From: a virus
Strand: one strand, 5' to 3'
IMG/VR virus record: IMGVR_UViG_3300027834_000006
Location: 1 to 62,503 of that record
DNA length: 62,503 nt
In this document: one piece after another, positions 32,810 to 40,368 of the stretch
Position numbering within the stretch: the first letter of the stretch is position 1
How the letters are laid out: the number at the start of each line of letters is the position of its first letter
Position numbers and translations under genes: made by a program
The notes under the pieces: generated by a model
Seen by the model: the letters and a program-made list of their open reading frames with translations, nothing else
Told to the model about the DNA's origin: nothing
Databases searched by the model: none

Positions 32810-32838
32810 ATGGTAACACGTAAAGGATTTTATGTCAA
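32810..32838 (-). promoter_or_regulatory. Early promoter, family TTGACA-N17-TAnnnT
   Basis: TTGACA (32833-32838, - strand) and TACCAT (32810-32815) are 17 bases apart, with TGT before the -10. A run of T and AT-rich sequence lies upstream, resembling an UP element. Confidence 0.72.
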
Positions 32839-32924
32839 GAAAAAAAATAATAATTTTTGTTTTTTCAGAATTTTCTGCAAGGTTAAATTTCGGAGAGTTG
32901 ATTTAATCCTCCCATTCCTGCACC

Positions 32925-33200
32925 TCAATGGCATTCGCACATCCCCCCATTGTAAGCGTATGGGCCATGGTATCCTTGTGGGTCTTCAGTGTTATAATGT
33001 TCTCCTGGAACGCCGTACCAATATCTGCCATTTCCACAACAATCACAAATCCGAACATCATAATCTTCTCCATGTTCTCTTATCCAGGTCAACACACCGG
33101 CCACAAAGTAATCCAATTTTTTTAATTTTATCATTACATCCTGCGGAATTTGATGTGTGTTTATAAACCCGGTTCCGTCACATCTAGTACATGTCTTCAT
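32925..33200 (-). CDS. DnaJ-type zinc-finger early protein
   Basis: The start at 33200 follows CTTGGGAGGTAAATAT. The 91-residue product has two CxxCxGxG motifs as in the DnaJ central zinc domain ('CTRCDGTGF' near the start and 'CDCCGNGRYW' in the middle). The rest is rich in Gly, Tyr and His. There is no J domain, so it is not a co-chaperone in itself. It is the first gene of the leftward unit. Confidence 0.75.
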   Translation of the reverse strand: MKTCTRCDGTGFINTHQIPQDVMIKLKKLDYFVAGVLTWIREHGEDYDVRICDCCGNGRYWYGVPGEHYNTEDPQGYHGPYAYNGGMCECH

Positions 33201-33244
33201 ATATTTACCTCCCAAGTGATTCTCCAAATTTGTTAACTTAACAG

Positions 33245-33273
33245 ACGATAACATTCAGAAGGTTTCTTGTCAA
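33245..33273 (-). promoter_or_regulatory. First leftward early promoter
   Basis: TTGACA (33268-33273, - strand) is followed after 17 bases by TATCGT (33245-33250), with TGT ahead of it. It is the outermost leftward promoter and borders the non-coding origin-like region. Confidence 0.75.
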
Positions 33274-34079
33274 GAAGAAAATAATTTTTTTTGTTTTTTT
33301 GAGAATTTTACACCTGGGGACTATACCCCCCTTTTCTTATATATCAATACCAAAACCCCACGTGCCACCCCTCTCCACGCGCGCACATAACGCACACGCA
33401 CGCCTACACACACATATAACAACAACTAACAACTGACAAAAGACTCACAAGGTTTAGTCTTTTCACATAACAAACAACACTCATAAACTACAATACTAAC
33501 AAAAGACAAGGGTATACCCCTATTGTCCCTATTGAGTACACTTGACCAAGGTCTAGCCATAGATACTTAATGTCTAAGTACTGAGTGCAAGATATTTAGC
33601 GTGGAATATCTAGCCCTCAGTCATAGCCATCAAGTACCAATGCCTACATATTTGGTATTAGATACCCAGCATCAACTACCGGGTGTCAAGTATGAACACC
33701 GAGTATTGAGTACTTAATGCAGGGGACTTAGTGCTTGTTACTGAGTACCAACTGAGAAACCCTAACATTATCAGTCTTTTGGGAACAATGGAATATTGAG
33801 AGGTTCCGAGTGTCTCAGCATATTGTAAAAACGCTAAGGTGGCTTATAGCATCGACGATCAGAGGGCAAGGCATACGAATGTATCAGTTTTGTGCTTGCG
33901 TCTGTTAGAGGGCAAATAAGGGCTGTTAAATTGGATTTAAGGGTTTTTGTTGGGTTAGTCATGATAATAGTTACCTCCATAAAGTACTGTAAGTGTTTGA
34001 TATTGTTGAAGATTGTTCCCTTTATGGGTTAAAACGTAGGGACTATACATTTTCCCAAAACCCTCCTATTAGTTTTCAA

Positions 34080-34275
34080 TACTGATGTTTTCTTAATTTC
34101 CTTCTTAACTTCTTACTTCTCTTTAACTACCTTACAAAAAAACATTCAAGTCTTAGTTTCTTTAACTTCTTCTTGCTTTCTCTTTAATAGCTTCTTATTT
34201 TCTTTAACTAAACACTTTCTATTATCTTCTTTTAATCCCTTCTTATTCCTTTATTTTCTCTTTACTGGTTTTTAT
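34080..34275 (+). repeat. Pyrimidine-rich tract
   Basis: About 200 bases of the + strand are almost all T and C with scattered A, built from irregular copies of words such as CTTCTTA and TTTCTTTAACT. Such strand asymmetry is typical of DNA unwinding or primase entry regions and of some terminator-like RNA sequences. No coding frame is present. Confidence 0.6.
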
Positions 34276-34304
34276 ATAACTTCTTTTTAATAAAATCTTT
34301 TGAT

Positions 34305-34505
34305 AAGATCTTTTAATAATCTATTCTGTAAGGGTTTCTTAACAAGTCTTTACTTAGTAGTTTTTTAAAGACAAAAGAAGCCTGTAGGAGAATGAAAAGT
34401 ACTAAAAACATGTAAAGACTTGATAAAAAGATGAAGATCTTTTATTAAGGTTTCTTTATTATTCTTTCATTAAAGACTTTTATTATTCTTGTATAAAGAT
34501 CTTTA
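34305..34505. repeat. Three AAGATCTTT palindromes in AT-rich DNA
   Basis: AAGATCTTTT occurs at 34305-34314 and 34434-34443, and the perfect 12-bp palindrome TAAAGATCTTTA at 34494-34505. Related TAAAGACTTT words lie between them. The regular recurrence in AT-rich DNA next to the main rightward promoter suggests binding sites of a phage initiator or regulator. Confidence 0.5.
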
Positions 34506-34604
34506 TATTAATATCTTTTATTATAGTACCTGACTGGGGGGATTTTGTCAAGGAGAAAAAAGCTTTTTATTTCGTTTTGCGTACCGGGCATTGAAGTTTT
34601 TTAC

Positions 34605-34633
34605 TTGACAAGAATAATCTTATTTGGTATAAT
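34605..34633 (+). promoter_or_regulatory. Main rightward early promoter (perfect consensus)
   Basis: TTGACA (34605-34610), 17 bases, then TATAAT (34628-34633) preceded by TGG as an extended -10. This is a perfect sigma-70 consensus. It lies 51 bp before the first + strand gene and should be recognised by the host polymerase at once after DNA entry. Confidence 0.9.
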
Positions 34634-34684
34634 CTGATTATGTATCGTTGAGAAGTAAAAAAACTAATAAAAGGGAGAAAGAAA

Positions 34685-34969
34685 ATGACAAGATTAGAGT
34701 TAGGAACCCAAAATATTACTCAGGACCTGAAGAAGGCTTTCCCAGGATGTGACTTTACGGTTATTCCCACCATCTTAGATAGCCAAAAATCATTCATCGG
34801 TGTATATTGGATGCCAGGTCCATCCCTCAAAGCAGTTGACAAAGTAGTAGCTAAATATGCCCTAGGTGTTTGGAATGATAAGACTGAAGTTTATGATTAT
34901 AGTCCTGAAGCTATCGCCTTTGGTGATGAAAGGGGAGGAGCAACTTTTATCTGGACAAAGACAATATGA
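34685..34969 (+). CDS. LPD29-like protein, copy 1
   Basis: The 94-residue product is a diverged member of the LPD29-like family: 'LGTQNITQDLKKAFPGCDF', then 'VYWMPGPSLKAVDKVVAKY' and an ending 'GGATFIWTK' that matches the paralogues. It is the first gene after the main rightward promoter. LPD29 domains were described in polyvalent proteins of phages and conjugative elements that enter the cell early. The biochemical role is unknown. AAAGGGAGAAAGAAA precedes the ATG. Confidence 0.78.
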   Translation: MTRLELGTQNITQDLKKAFPGCDFTVIPTILDSQKSFIGVYWMPGPSLKAVDKVVAKYALGVWNDKTEVYDYSPEAIAFGDERGGATFIWTKTI

Positions 34970-34997
34970 TAACTTAATTCAAGAAAGGGAGAAAAAA

Positions 34998-35306
34998 ATG
35001 AATAAAGAGGAAATCTTAAAAAACAAACTGCAATCACAAGAAAAGTGGAACGATGTATTGAAGGGCATCCACGCCCTGGAAAGTAATATTATCGACAAAG
35101 AAGGTTACTGTAGAATATATCAAGATTGCACGATAAGCAGAAAACACGAGTGCCACGATTGCCCTTTATATCAATGTGAAGCCTGTAGCCCTGAAGAAGA
35201 TGATAACTCACTCTATACACAGATCTTAATTGCACTTGATAAAATGGAGCGGCTTACTGCGGGCTTGCTAGAAGATATAAAAGACGATATCGCTGCAACC
35301 ATCTAA
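34998..35306 (+). CDS. Cys-rich early protein, copy 1
   Basis: The 102-residue product begins 'MNKEEILKNKLQSQEKW', has a Cys cluster ('EGYCRIYQDC', 'ECHDCPLYQCEACSP'), and ends in a helix ('KMERLTAGLLEDIKDDIAATI'). The layout (helix, CxxC-type zinc site, helix) recurs in six other genes here. AAGGGAGAAAAAA precedes the ATG; a longer frame starting in the previous gene is not supported. It alternates with LPD29-like genes. Confidence 0.8.
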   Translation: MNKEEILKNKLQSQEKWNDVLKGIHALESNIIDKEGYCRIYQDCTISRKHECHDCPLYQCEACSPEEDDNSLYTQILIALDKMERLTAGLLEDIKDDIAATI

Positions 35307-35333
35307 TGTAAACCAAAAAAAGAGAGGTGAAAC

Positions 35334-35786
35334 ATGAAAAGACAGATGAGAGATTACACGTTAGGAGCAAAGAATATAAGGAAAGAATTGAAGGCTGCGT
35401 TTCCCGCCATTAAGTTTTCTGTGCGCTCAAAAGGGTATGCTGGAGGTTGCAGCATCCATATAGATTGGATCGAAGGGCCAACCGAAGAAGCAGTAGAGAA
35501 GATAACCAACAAGTATGAGCAGGGATCTTTCGACGGGATGATAGATCTATACACATACGATACAGACAGAGAATTTACCGACAAAAACGGAGGAGCAAAA
35601 TATGTCTTTACTCATCGAAAATATAAAGCTGAAACCGAAGAAGCACTTGGTAGAAAACTTTGCAAAGAAAACGGCGTAGAGTATGACGGCGAAGAAACAA
35701 GGCATTTATGGGGATCACAAGACCCAAGACTTTTAAGGACTCATGTTTGGGAAGAGCTTAGCAAAACATCTTTTAACACCAACTAA
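35334..35786 (+). CDS. LPD29-like protein, copy 2
   Basis: The 150-residue product is a full LPD29-like protein: 'LGAKNIRKELKAAFPAIKFS', 'IHIDWIEGPTEEAVEKITNK', 'GSFDGMIDLYTYD' and a C-terminal tail 'YDGEETRHLWGSQDPRLLRT'. It is collinear over its whole length with the protein at 37599-38051 (both 150 residues). GAGAGGTGAAAC precedes the ATG. See the LPD29 entry at 34685 for the family. Confidence 0.85.
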   Translation: MKRQMRDYTLGAKNIRKELKAAFPAIKFSVRSKGYAGGCSIHIDWIEGPTEEAVEKITNKYEQGSFDGMIDLYTYDTDREFTDKNGGAKYVFTHRKYKAETEEALGRKLCKENGVEYDGEETRHLWGSQDPRLLRTHVWEELSKTSFNTN

Positions 35787-35817
35787 TAGCAATAACTTTA
35801 TGAAAAAGGGAGAAAAC

Positions 35818-36891
35818 ATGCATATAACTATTGAGCAAAAAACACTGAAAGACGCGCTAAAGAAAATTCAAGACTGTGTTAAAAAAGACAGGAACCTTGC
35901 CCTCACTTCACACGTATCAATCACAACAGGTGTTGACTCTGTGACCTTCTCCGCTACAAACCTGGACGTTTACCTTGATATGCAATGTAAGGCTGTTGTG
36001 GCTACTCATGGTTCTTGTGTTGTAGACAGAGAAGCACTTAAGGTTTTGACCAAACAGGCGACAAAAGAAACAATTACTATTTTCACAGAGAGAAACAATG
36101 AAATAGGGTTTCGCAAGGGAACTTTAAACACAACACTTGACGCACATGACCCGCTTCCTGTTGCTCCAGCCGAAGGCGCCCTCCCTTTTAGTTCCATTAA
36201 TGCCAAAAACCTGGCCGAAATGATAAAAAACACATCTTATGCGGTGTCCACTGATGAAGATCGAGCAGATGTAATGTGCGTTTACCTGGAAAGTCAAAAC
36301 CAAGGAATGAGTATGGTAGCAACAGACGGGCACCGCCTGTCCTTCATGAGGCTAGAAGATAAAATAGATTCATTTTCTTCTATTCTTATCTCCAAAAAAA
36401 GCACAGACGCACTGTATAAACTACTTAAAAAATGCCCTCAAAACCTGGTAATGATGGGTGCTAGCGATGAAACACTAGTAATTAAAAGCGATACTGAAAT
36501 TATGTCAATAAGAATTCAAGGGGATATTTTCCCTGATTATAAGAAAATAATTCCCAAAAACAATGACATAAGAATTGAGGTTAATGCAGCCACTTTAAAA
36601 GAAGCAATTCTTTCTTGTCCCTTCTCTAAAAAGAATTATATTCTTGGCCTGGAAATAACAAAAGACAAGATTACAATTACCGGAACGAACACACCCCTTG
36701 ATATTGCCACGCTAAACCCCATAAGTGAAGACATCAGCATAAACCTTAATTATAAATATCTGCTCGATGTTTTGGCGACAATCGACGGAACGATGGTTGA
36801 ATTGGCTTTCTTGGATTCCGCCTCTTCCGTTCTAATAACAGAACCGGGAAATTATTGCAAGCTGGCCCTGATAATGCCAATACAAACTTGA
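35818..36891 (+). CDS. dnaN: DNA polymerase III sliding clamp (beta subunit)
   Basis: The 357-residue product is a bacterial-type beta clamp: 'MHITIEQKTLKDALKKIQDC' at the start, 'VATDGHRLSFMRL' in domain 2, 'GDIFPDYKKIIPKNN' and the terminal 'LALIMPIQT' that matches the usual VMPM ending. Length fits the family (~366). Phages usually borrow the host clamp, so an own copy is unusual, and no phage DNA polymerase was recognised in this genome. AAAGGGAGAAAAC precedes the ATG at 35818. It may redirect host polymerase or protect against clamp-directed defence. Confidence 0.93.
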   Translation: MHITIEQKTLKDALKKIQDCVKKDRNLALTSHVSITTGVDSVTFSATNLDVYLDMQCKAVVATHGSCVVDREALKVLTKQATKETITIFTERNNEIGFRKGTLNTTLDAHDPLPVAPAEGALPFSSINAKNLAEMIKNTSYAVSTDEDRADVMCVYLESQNQGMSMVATDGHRLSFMRLEDKIDSFSSILISKKSTDALYKLLKKCPQNLVMMGASDETLVIKSDTEIMSIRIQGDIFPDYKKIIPKNNDIRIEVNAATLKEAILSCPFSKKNYILGLEITKDKITITGTNTPLDIATLNPISEDISINLNYKYLLDVLATIDGTMVELAFLDSASSVLITEPGNYCKLALIMPIQT

Positions 36892-36916
36892 TGTAAACCA
36901 AATAAGGGGGATAAAC

Positions 36917-37015
36917 ATGAGTTACAAGGAAATTTGGCTCACAGCGCTTACGGCAATCGGTATAACGGCAATTGTTATTACCTTAATGGCTATAGCTGAA
37001 AGAATAGGTTTCTGA
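36917..37015 (+). CDS. 32-residue membrane protein
   Basis: The frame begins at ATG 36917 after AAGGGGGATAAAC and encodes 'MSYKEIWLTALTAIGITAI' followed by 'VITLMAIAERIGF', i.e. one membrane helix. It is too short for most gene finders. Function unknown. Confidence 0.6.
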   Translation: MSYKEIWLTALTAIGITAIVITLMAIAERIGF

Positions 37016-37053
37016 AAGCAAAAAAAACAAACCAAAAAAAAGGAGAACGTATC

Positions 37054-37287
37054 ATGGAAAGAGACAATGATTGGAATGTGAAAGCCGATGCATTTCTTAA
37101 GGTGCTTGAAAATATTAGAGTGAGCGTGCGACTTTATCAAGAAGGAGAACCGAGGAAACAGGCAGAAACCCATATCAAAAAACTTTTAGCTTGCAATAAT
37201 CTTCCTGATTATCATTCTGGGCTTATTATGCGAGCTGTAGATTCTTGCATATTTGACATCATTCATGTTATAGAGTATGATAGATAA
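37054..37287 (+). CDS. Small helical early protein, unknown
   Basis: The 77-residue product is helical ('DAFLKVLENIRVSVRLYQEG', 'SGLIMRAVDSCIFDIIHVIE'). AAAAAGGAGAACGTATC precedes the ATG. No homology was recognised. It interrupts the Cys-rich/LPD29-like series. Confidence 0.7.
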   Translation: MERDNDWNVKADAFLKVLENIRVSVRLYQEGEPRKQAETHIKKLLACNNLPDYHSGLIMRAVDSCIFDIIHVIEYDR

Positions 37288-37335
37288 ATCCAGGTCAAAC
37301 CTTGACATTTATAAAGGCAAAAAAAGGAGAATACA

Positions 37336-37584
37336 ATGAGAGTGAGAGAATTTGAGGCCATGATCGAGAGAAGAAGTGGCTTTTGTTTTCTATACCTGGC
37401 AGCTCATGGCGAAAAGGGAAAAGCTTGCGATAATTGCCCTCTGCATAAAAATGGAGCGTGTAGCGTATACTATGAAGATAATTCACTTTTTACGCAAGTC
37501 CGAAATGCACGCGCAAAAATGGAACGATTAACAAAACAATTATGGCAAAAAATAGAAAAAGCAATCGAGAACCCAACCAAATAA
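37336..37584 (+). CDS. Cys-rich early protein, copy 2 (shortened)
   Basis: The 82-residue product lacks the usual N-terminal helix and starts near the Cys cluster ('RRSGFCFLYLAAHGEKGKAC' then 'DNCPLHKNGACSV'). The shared 'EDNSLFTQV' and 'KMERLTKQL' segments follow. The start ATG has AAAAAGGAGAATACA before it. It pairs with the LPD29-like gene 15 bp downstream. Confidence 0.78.
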   Translation: MRVREFEAMIERRSGFCFLYLAAHGEKGKACDNCPLHKNGACSVYYEDNSLFTQVRNARAKMERLTKQLWQKIEKAIENPTK

Positions 37585-37598
37585 AAGGAAGGTGTGAA

Positions 37599-38051
37599 AT
37601 GAAAAGAGAACTGAGTGAACAGGCGCTAGGAGCAAAGAACATCAGGAAAGAGTTGAAGGCTGCGTTTCCGGGCATTAAGTTTTCTGTATGTTCAGAGTCG
37701 TTTGCAGGCGGGAACGCTATTGAGGTAGACTGGACCGACGGACCCACAAGAACGGAAGTGGAGAGAATAACGGCTAAGTACAAACATGGGAATTTTGACG
37801 GAATGACCGATTCTTATACGTACAAGCCGGACAGTGCCGAGAGTGCCGAGAGAGGCGGCGCCATGTATGTGCAAATACAACGGCATTACAGCGCTGAGAC
37901 AATGGAGAAGCAAGGCAGAGAACTTTGCCGTAAACAGAAGATAGAATACGAAGGGAACGCCACCAGATATCTTTACGGCCCATCAGACTGCGACCGTCTA
38001 TCTGTTCACGTTTACAGAGAACTTGCGAAAAAATCTTTTAAGACTAACTGA
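37599..38051 (+). CDS. LPD29-like protein, copy 3
   Basis: The 150-residue product closely matches the 35334-35786 protein over its full length ('LGAKNIRKELKAAFPGIKFS', 'VDWTDGPTRTEVERITAKYK', 'GNFDGMTDSYTY', 'HVYRELAKKSFKTN'). The start at 37599 follows AAAGGAAGGTGTGAA; a longer frame overlaps the previous gene without a binding site. It is the best preserved family member. Confidence 0.86.
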   Translation: MKRELSEQALGAKNIRKELKAAFPGIKFSVCSESFAGGNAIEVDWTDGPTRTEVERITAKYKHGNFDGMTDSYTYKPDSAESAERGGAMYVQIQRHYSAETMEKQGRELCRKQKIEYEGNATRYLYGPSDCDRLSVHVYRELAKKSFKTN

Positions 38052-38065
38052 AAGGGAGGGAAAAG

Positions 38066-38374
38066 ATGGACAAAAAAGAGATCTTAAGAATGAAACAAGG
38101 AACAAAAGTGAAATGGGATGGTATTGCAAGAAAACTACGTCTTATTGAGAAAGACATCGCTACTTGCTGCGGTTATTGTATGGCATATAAAAAAGAATCT
38201 TTAACTAAAAAACATCCCTGTTGTCATTGCCCACTATATAAAAGTAGATCTTGTAGCGCGAAAGTGGAAGACAATTCCGTTTTCACTCAAGCTCTGAATA
38301 CGATTAAAAAGTTAGAAGGTTTTACGAAAATAATCCAGAAAGATATAAAAGACGATATCTCCGCAACTATCTAA
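38066..38374 (+). CDS. Cys-rich early protein, copy 3
   Basis: The 102-residue product has the same length as copy 1 and the same plan: 'MDKKEILRMKQGTKVKW', 'CCGYCMAYKKES', 'PCCHCPLYKSRSCSA', then 'DIKDDISATI' at the end, which matches copy 1 ('DIKDDIAATI'). GGGAGGGAAAAG precedes the ATG, 14 bp after the previous stop. Confidence 0.8.
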   Translation: MDKKEILRMKQGTKVKWDGIARKLRLIEKDIATCCGYCMAYKKESLTKKHPCCHCPLYKSRSCSAKVEDNSVFTQALNTIKKLEGFTKIIQKDIKDDISATI

Positions 38375-38397
38375 TAAACAAAAAAAGGAGAACGACC

Positions 38398-39468
38398 ATG
38401 GAAACATTAACAAAAGAAAATGCTCCACGGGTGGATACAATAAAATTAAAATGTTTTCCTTTTTTTATTGCAAGAAAGTTTAATTACAAAAAGCACCACT
38501 TTAGCAATGATGCTTTTGTGAGTTCATATGAAGGCCCAGGATATAGAATGGGCCTTCGAGAAAATAATTATCACTTATGGACTGTTGCATCTTGGAAAAA
38601 GGGAGGAAAAGCCATGGATACAATATTAGGCTATGAAGATATTAAGGTAGATCGAATAATATTTAAAAAGAGGAGAACCATGAATAAAAACGAGATTTTA
38701 AAACAGAAGATTGAATCAGCGGAGAATTGGGACAAGAGGTTACTTGAGCTTGAGCGTCTCGGTAATAAAATGGGTGAAAAATGCGGGTATTGCAACTTAT
38801 ACAGAAAAAGTGCTGCTAATTATCATCCTGATTGCCGCTGTTCTGACTGCCCTTTATATCCAAAGCTTTGCAGTATGAAGAAAGAAACCCCCTCTACTTA
38901 TACTAAGATATGGGAATTAATGGAGGCCTTACAGGAGGAATGCTCTGAATTAAAAGACGGAATCGAAAAAGACATTGAGCATACAAGGGAAACCCTCAAA
39001 GAAGAGAAGCCCTTGGACAACTTAGCCCTGGCAGTAGAAAACCTTATTAAAGAGTTAGGGGAGGCGTTTCCGGGGATCAAATTTATTTTGAGATCAAAAA
39101 AACATGAAGCTCCCTGGGGGTGTGCCATTCACGTAAGGTGGATTGATGGACCTACCAAAAAAGAAGTAAAAAAAATAACCGATAAATACGAACGCAAGAA
39201 CCACCTCGGTGGCGTTCTCCCTAATGGTGTGGTAACTTATGTTGCAAGCCGGAGAATTCATAGCCATAAAACCAAAACCAGGATAGGGCAAATCCTCTGT
39301 GATTCGTTTTCGATGAAATACAGGGGAAACGAGGGCAGCCACGTATACGGGCAGCCGGGGTGTAAAACTATTGATGACTATGTCAAAAAAAACATCCGAG
39401 ATACTTCATTTGATTCAAAAGGCAATATATTGCACATAGATCAAGATCCCACGTATCTTGAACGATAA
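38398..39468 (+). CDS. Long frame: N-terminal domain + Cys-rich + LPD29-like
   Basis: The 356-residue open frame has three parts. Residues 1-94 are a separate small domain ('FSNDAFVSSYEGPGYRMGLR', 'LWTVASWKKGGKAMDTILGY'). From Met 95 (38680, after AGAGGAGAACC) a Cys-rich module ('EKCGYCNLYRKS', 'CSDCPLYPKLC') is joined to an LPD29-like domain ('LIKELGEAFPGIKFILRSKK', 'VRWIDGPTKKEVKKITDKY') and the shared tail. A third start at 38614 also has GGGAGGAAAAGCC. The upstream gene may have fused by loss of its stop, or two proteins may be made from one frame. Confidence 0.78.
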   Translation: METLTKENAPRVDTIKLKCFPFFIARKFNYKKHHFSNDAFVSSYEGPGYRMGLRENNYHLWTVASWKKGGKAMDTILGYEDIKVDRIIFKKRRTMNKNEILKQKIESAENWDKRLLELERLGNKMGEKCGYCNLYRKSAANYHPDCRCSDCPLYPKLCSMKKETPSTYTKIWELMEALQEECSELKDGIEKDIEHTRETLKEEKPLDNLALAVENLIKELGEAFPGIKFILRSKKHEAPWGCAIHVRWIDGPTKKEVKKITDKYERKNHLGGVLPNGVVTYVASRRIHSHKTKTRIGQILCDSFSMKYRGNEGSHVYGQPGCKTIDDYVKKNIRDTSFDSKGNILHIDQDPTYLER

Positions 39469-39493
39469 CTTTATAAAAAGGGAGGGGCGACCC

Positions 39494-39787
39494 GTGGGAA
39501 AAGAATACATCTTGAAAAAGAAAAAGAAAGCAGAAACAAAATGGAAAAGCATATTGAGGAAAACCCAAGCATTAAAACGCCAATTATATAGCCGCTGCGG
39601 TTACTGTGAATTGAGCACCACTTGTGCCGATTGTCCATTGAGCGGGAATGTGTGTGGACCGCGCAAGGGCATGACGGATTCACTCTATGGCAATATTGCA
39701 TATAGAATTAGAGAGCTCGAACATGACGTGGAAAGTTTCAATCTTGCCATTAAAAGAGATATCAAAAAAACTAACGACTCTAAATAA
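39494..39787 (+). CDS. Cys-rich early protein, copy 5
   Basis: A GTG at 39494 with GGGAGGGGCGACCC in front is preferred over an upstream ATG. The 97-residue product has 'SRCGYCELSTTCADCPLSGN' followed by VCG, i.e. the same CGYC...CxxCPL...C core with a shorter spacer, plus the flanking helices ('KKKKKAETKWKSIL', 'ELEHDVESFNLAIKRDIKK'). It follows the fused gene at once. Confidence 0.75.
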   Translation: MGKEYILKKKKKAETKWKSILRKTQALKRQLYSRCGYCELSTTCADCPLSGNVCGPRKGMTDSLYGNIAYRIRELEHDVESFNLAIKRDIKKTNDSK

Positions 39788-39804
39788 AGGGGGAGATTGC
39801 AATC

Positions 39805-40092
39805 ATGAATGAAAAAGAGATCATGGCAAAGAAAAATGAGTCAAAGAAAAGGTGGAGTAATATAAAGGAATCTACCTTCGACTTACTGATAAGGGCAAAA
39901 GCCCCCTGTGGCTACTGTAATATATTTGAAGATCTCTGTAGTGAGTGCCCCCTCGATGGTAAAATATGCTCTTCCGACAACTCTCTTCACGGTAAAGCAG
40001 TAAGTGCATTAAAAACAGCCTATGAAAACGCTTTAGCCCTGCGCGATGCGATAGTGAAAGACATTGAGCAAAGCAAATTAAGGGGAAGTTAA
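39805..40092 (+). CDS. Cys-rich early protein, copy 6
   Basis: The 95-residue product has 'MNEKEIMAKKNESKKRWSNI', the core 'PCGYCNIFEDLCSECPLDGK' with ICS, and a helical end 'ALALRDAIVKDIEQSK'. AAGGGGGAGATTGCAATC precedes the ATG. It is the last of the series before a terminator. Confidence 0.78.
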   Translation: MNEKEIMAKKNESKKRWSNIKESTFDLLIRAKAPCGYCNIFEDLCSECPLDGKICSSDNSLHGKAVSALKTAYENALALRDAIVKDIEQSKLRGS

Positions 40093-40104
40093 AAAGATAG
40101 CCTA

Positions 40105-40124
40105 CCTGGAGGGCCAAGTCCAGG
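40105..40124 (+). terminator. Hairpin with T-rich tail
   Basis: CCTGGA/TCCAGG (40105-40110 and 40119-40124, 8-base loop) is followed by AACTTTCTCTCTTTTT. It could be a first, weak termination or pausing site ahead of the stronger terminator 30 bases later. Confidence 0.45.
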
Positions 40125-40151
40125 AACTTTCTCTCTTTTTCCCTGGCTTAT

Positions 40152-40184
40152 CGGGGTCGCAGGGTAAGAACCGACCCCGTTTTA
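40152..40184 (+). terminator. Intrinsic terminator after the Cys-rich/LPD29 block
   Basis: CGGGGTCG (40152-40159) pairs perfectly with CGACCCCG (40172-40179) across a 12-base loop and is followed by TTTTAAACTTT. It would reduce transcription from the early block into the replication genes. Confidence 0.75.
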
Positions 40185-40206
40185 AACTTTATAATATGAG
40201 GGAAAA

Positions 40207-40368
40207 ATGGAACAAGATATTAAAAAATGTGACTGCGGAAAAGTGGCTACCGGACGATATTATTATCCATATTTAGGAGGCTTATGGAAATATCAATGCG
40301 CAAAGTGCGCTGCTGGGTTTCAAGCATTTGAACCGCTACCGGATTTTAAAGGGGGTGGCTATGAATAA
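40207..40368 (+). CDS. 53-residue zinc-ribbon protein
   Basis: The frame starts at 40207 after TGAGGGAAAA and encodes a zinc ribbon with 'KCDCGKVATGRYYYPYLGG' and 'YQCAKCAAGFQAF' (CxC and CxxC). Its last codons overlap the next gene by 8 bp. It is the first gene after the terminator. Confidence 0.65.
   Translation: MEQDIKKCDCGKVATGRYYYPYLGGLWKYQCAKCAAGFQAFEPLPDFKGGGYE

Larger units (their letters stand above)
33274..34604. other. 1.3-kb non-coding region, candidate replication origin
   Basis: No gene of any size with a binding site was found here. From left to right it holds CA-rich low-complexity sequence (33380-33440), a cluster of short repeats and hairpins (33500-33810; TTGAGTAC at 33532 and 33706, TACTTAATG at 33564 and 33711, stems AGATATT/AATATCT at 33590-33611 and GGAAC/GTTCC at 33782-33807), a pyrimidine-rich tract (34080-34275), and an AT-rich part with AAGATCTTT palindromes. 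The layout, between divergent early units, fits a replication origin with initiator sites and an unwinding element. This is inference. Confidence 0.55.

Noticed and set aside
33380-33440. CA-rich stretch as a microsatellite or iteron
   Set aside because: Units are irregular and short; it is only low-complexity sequence.
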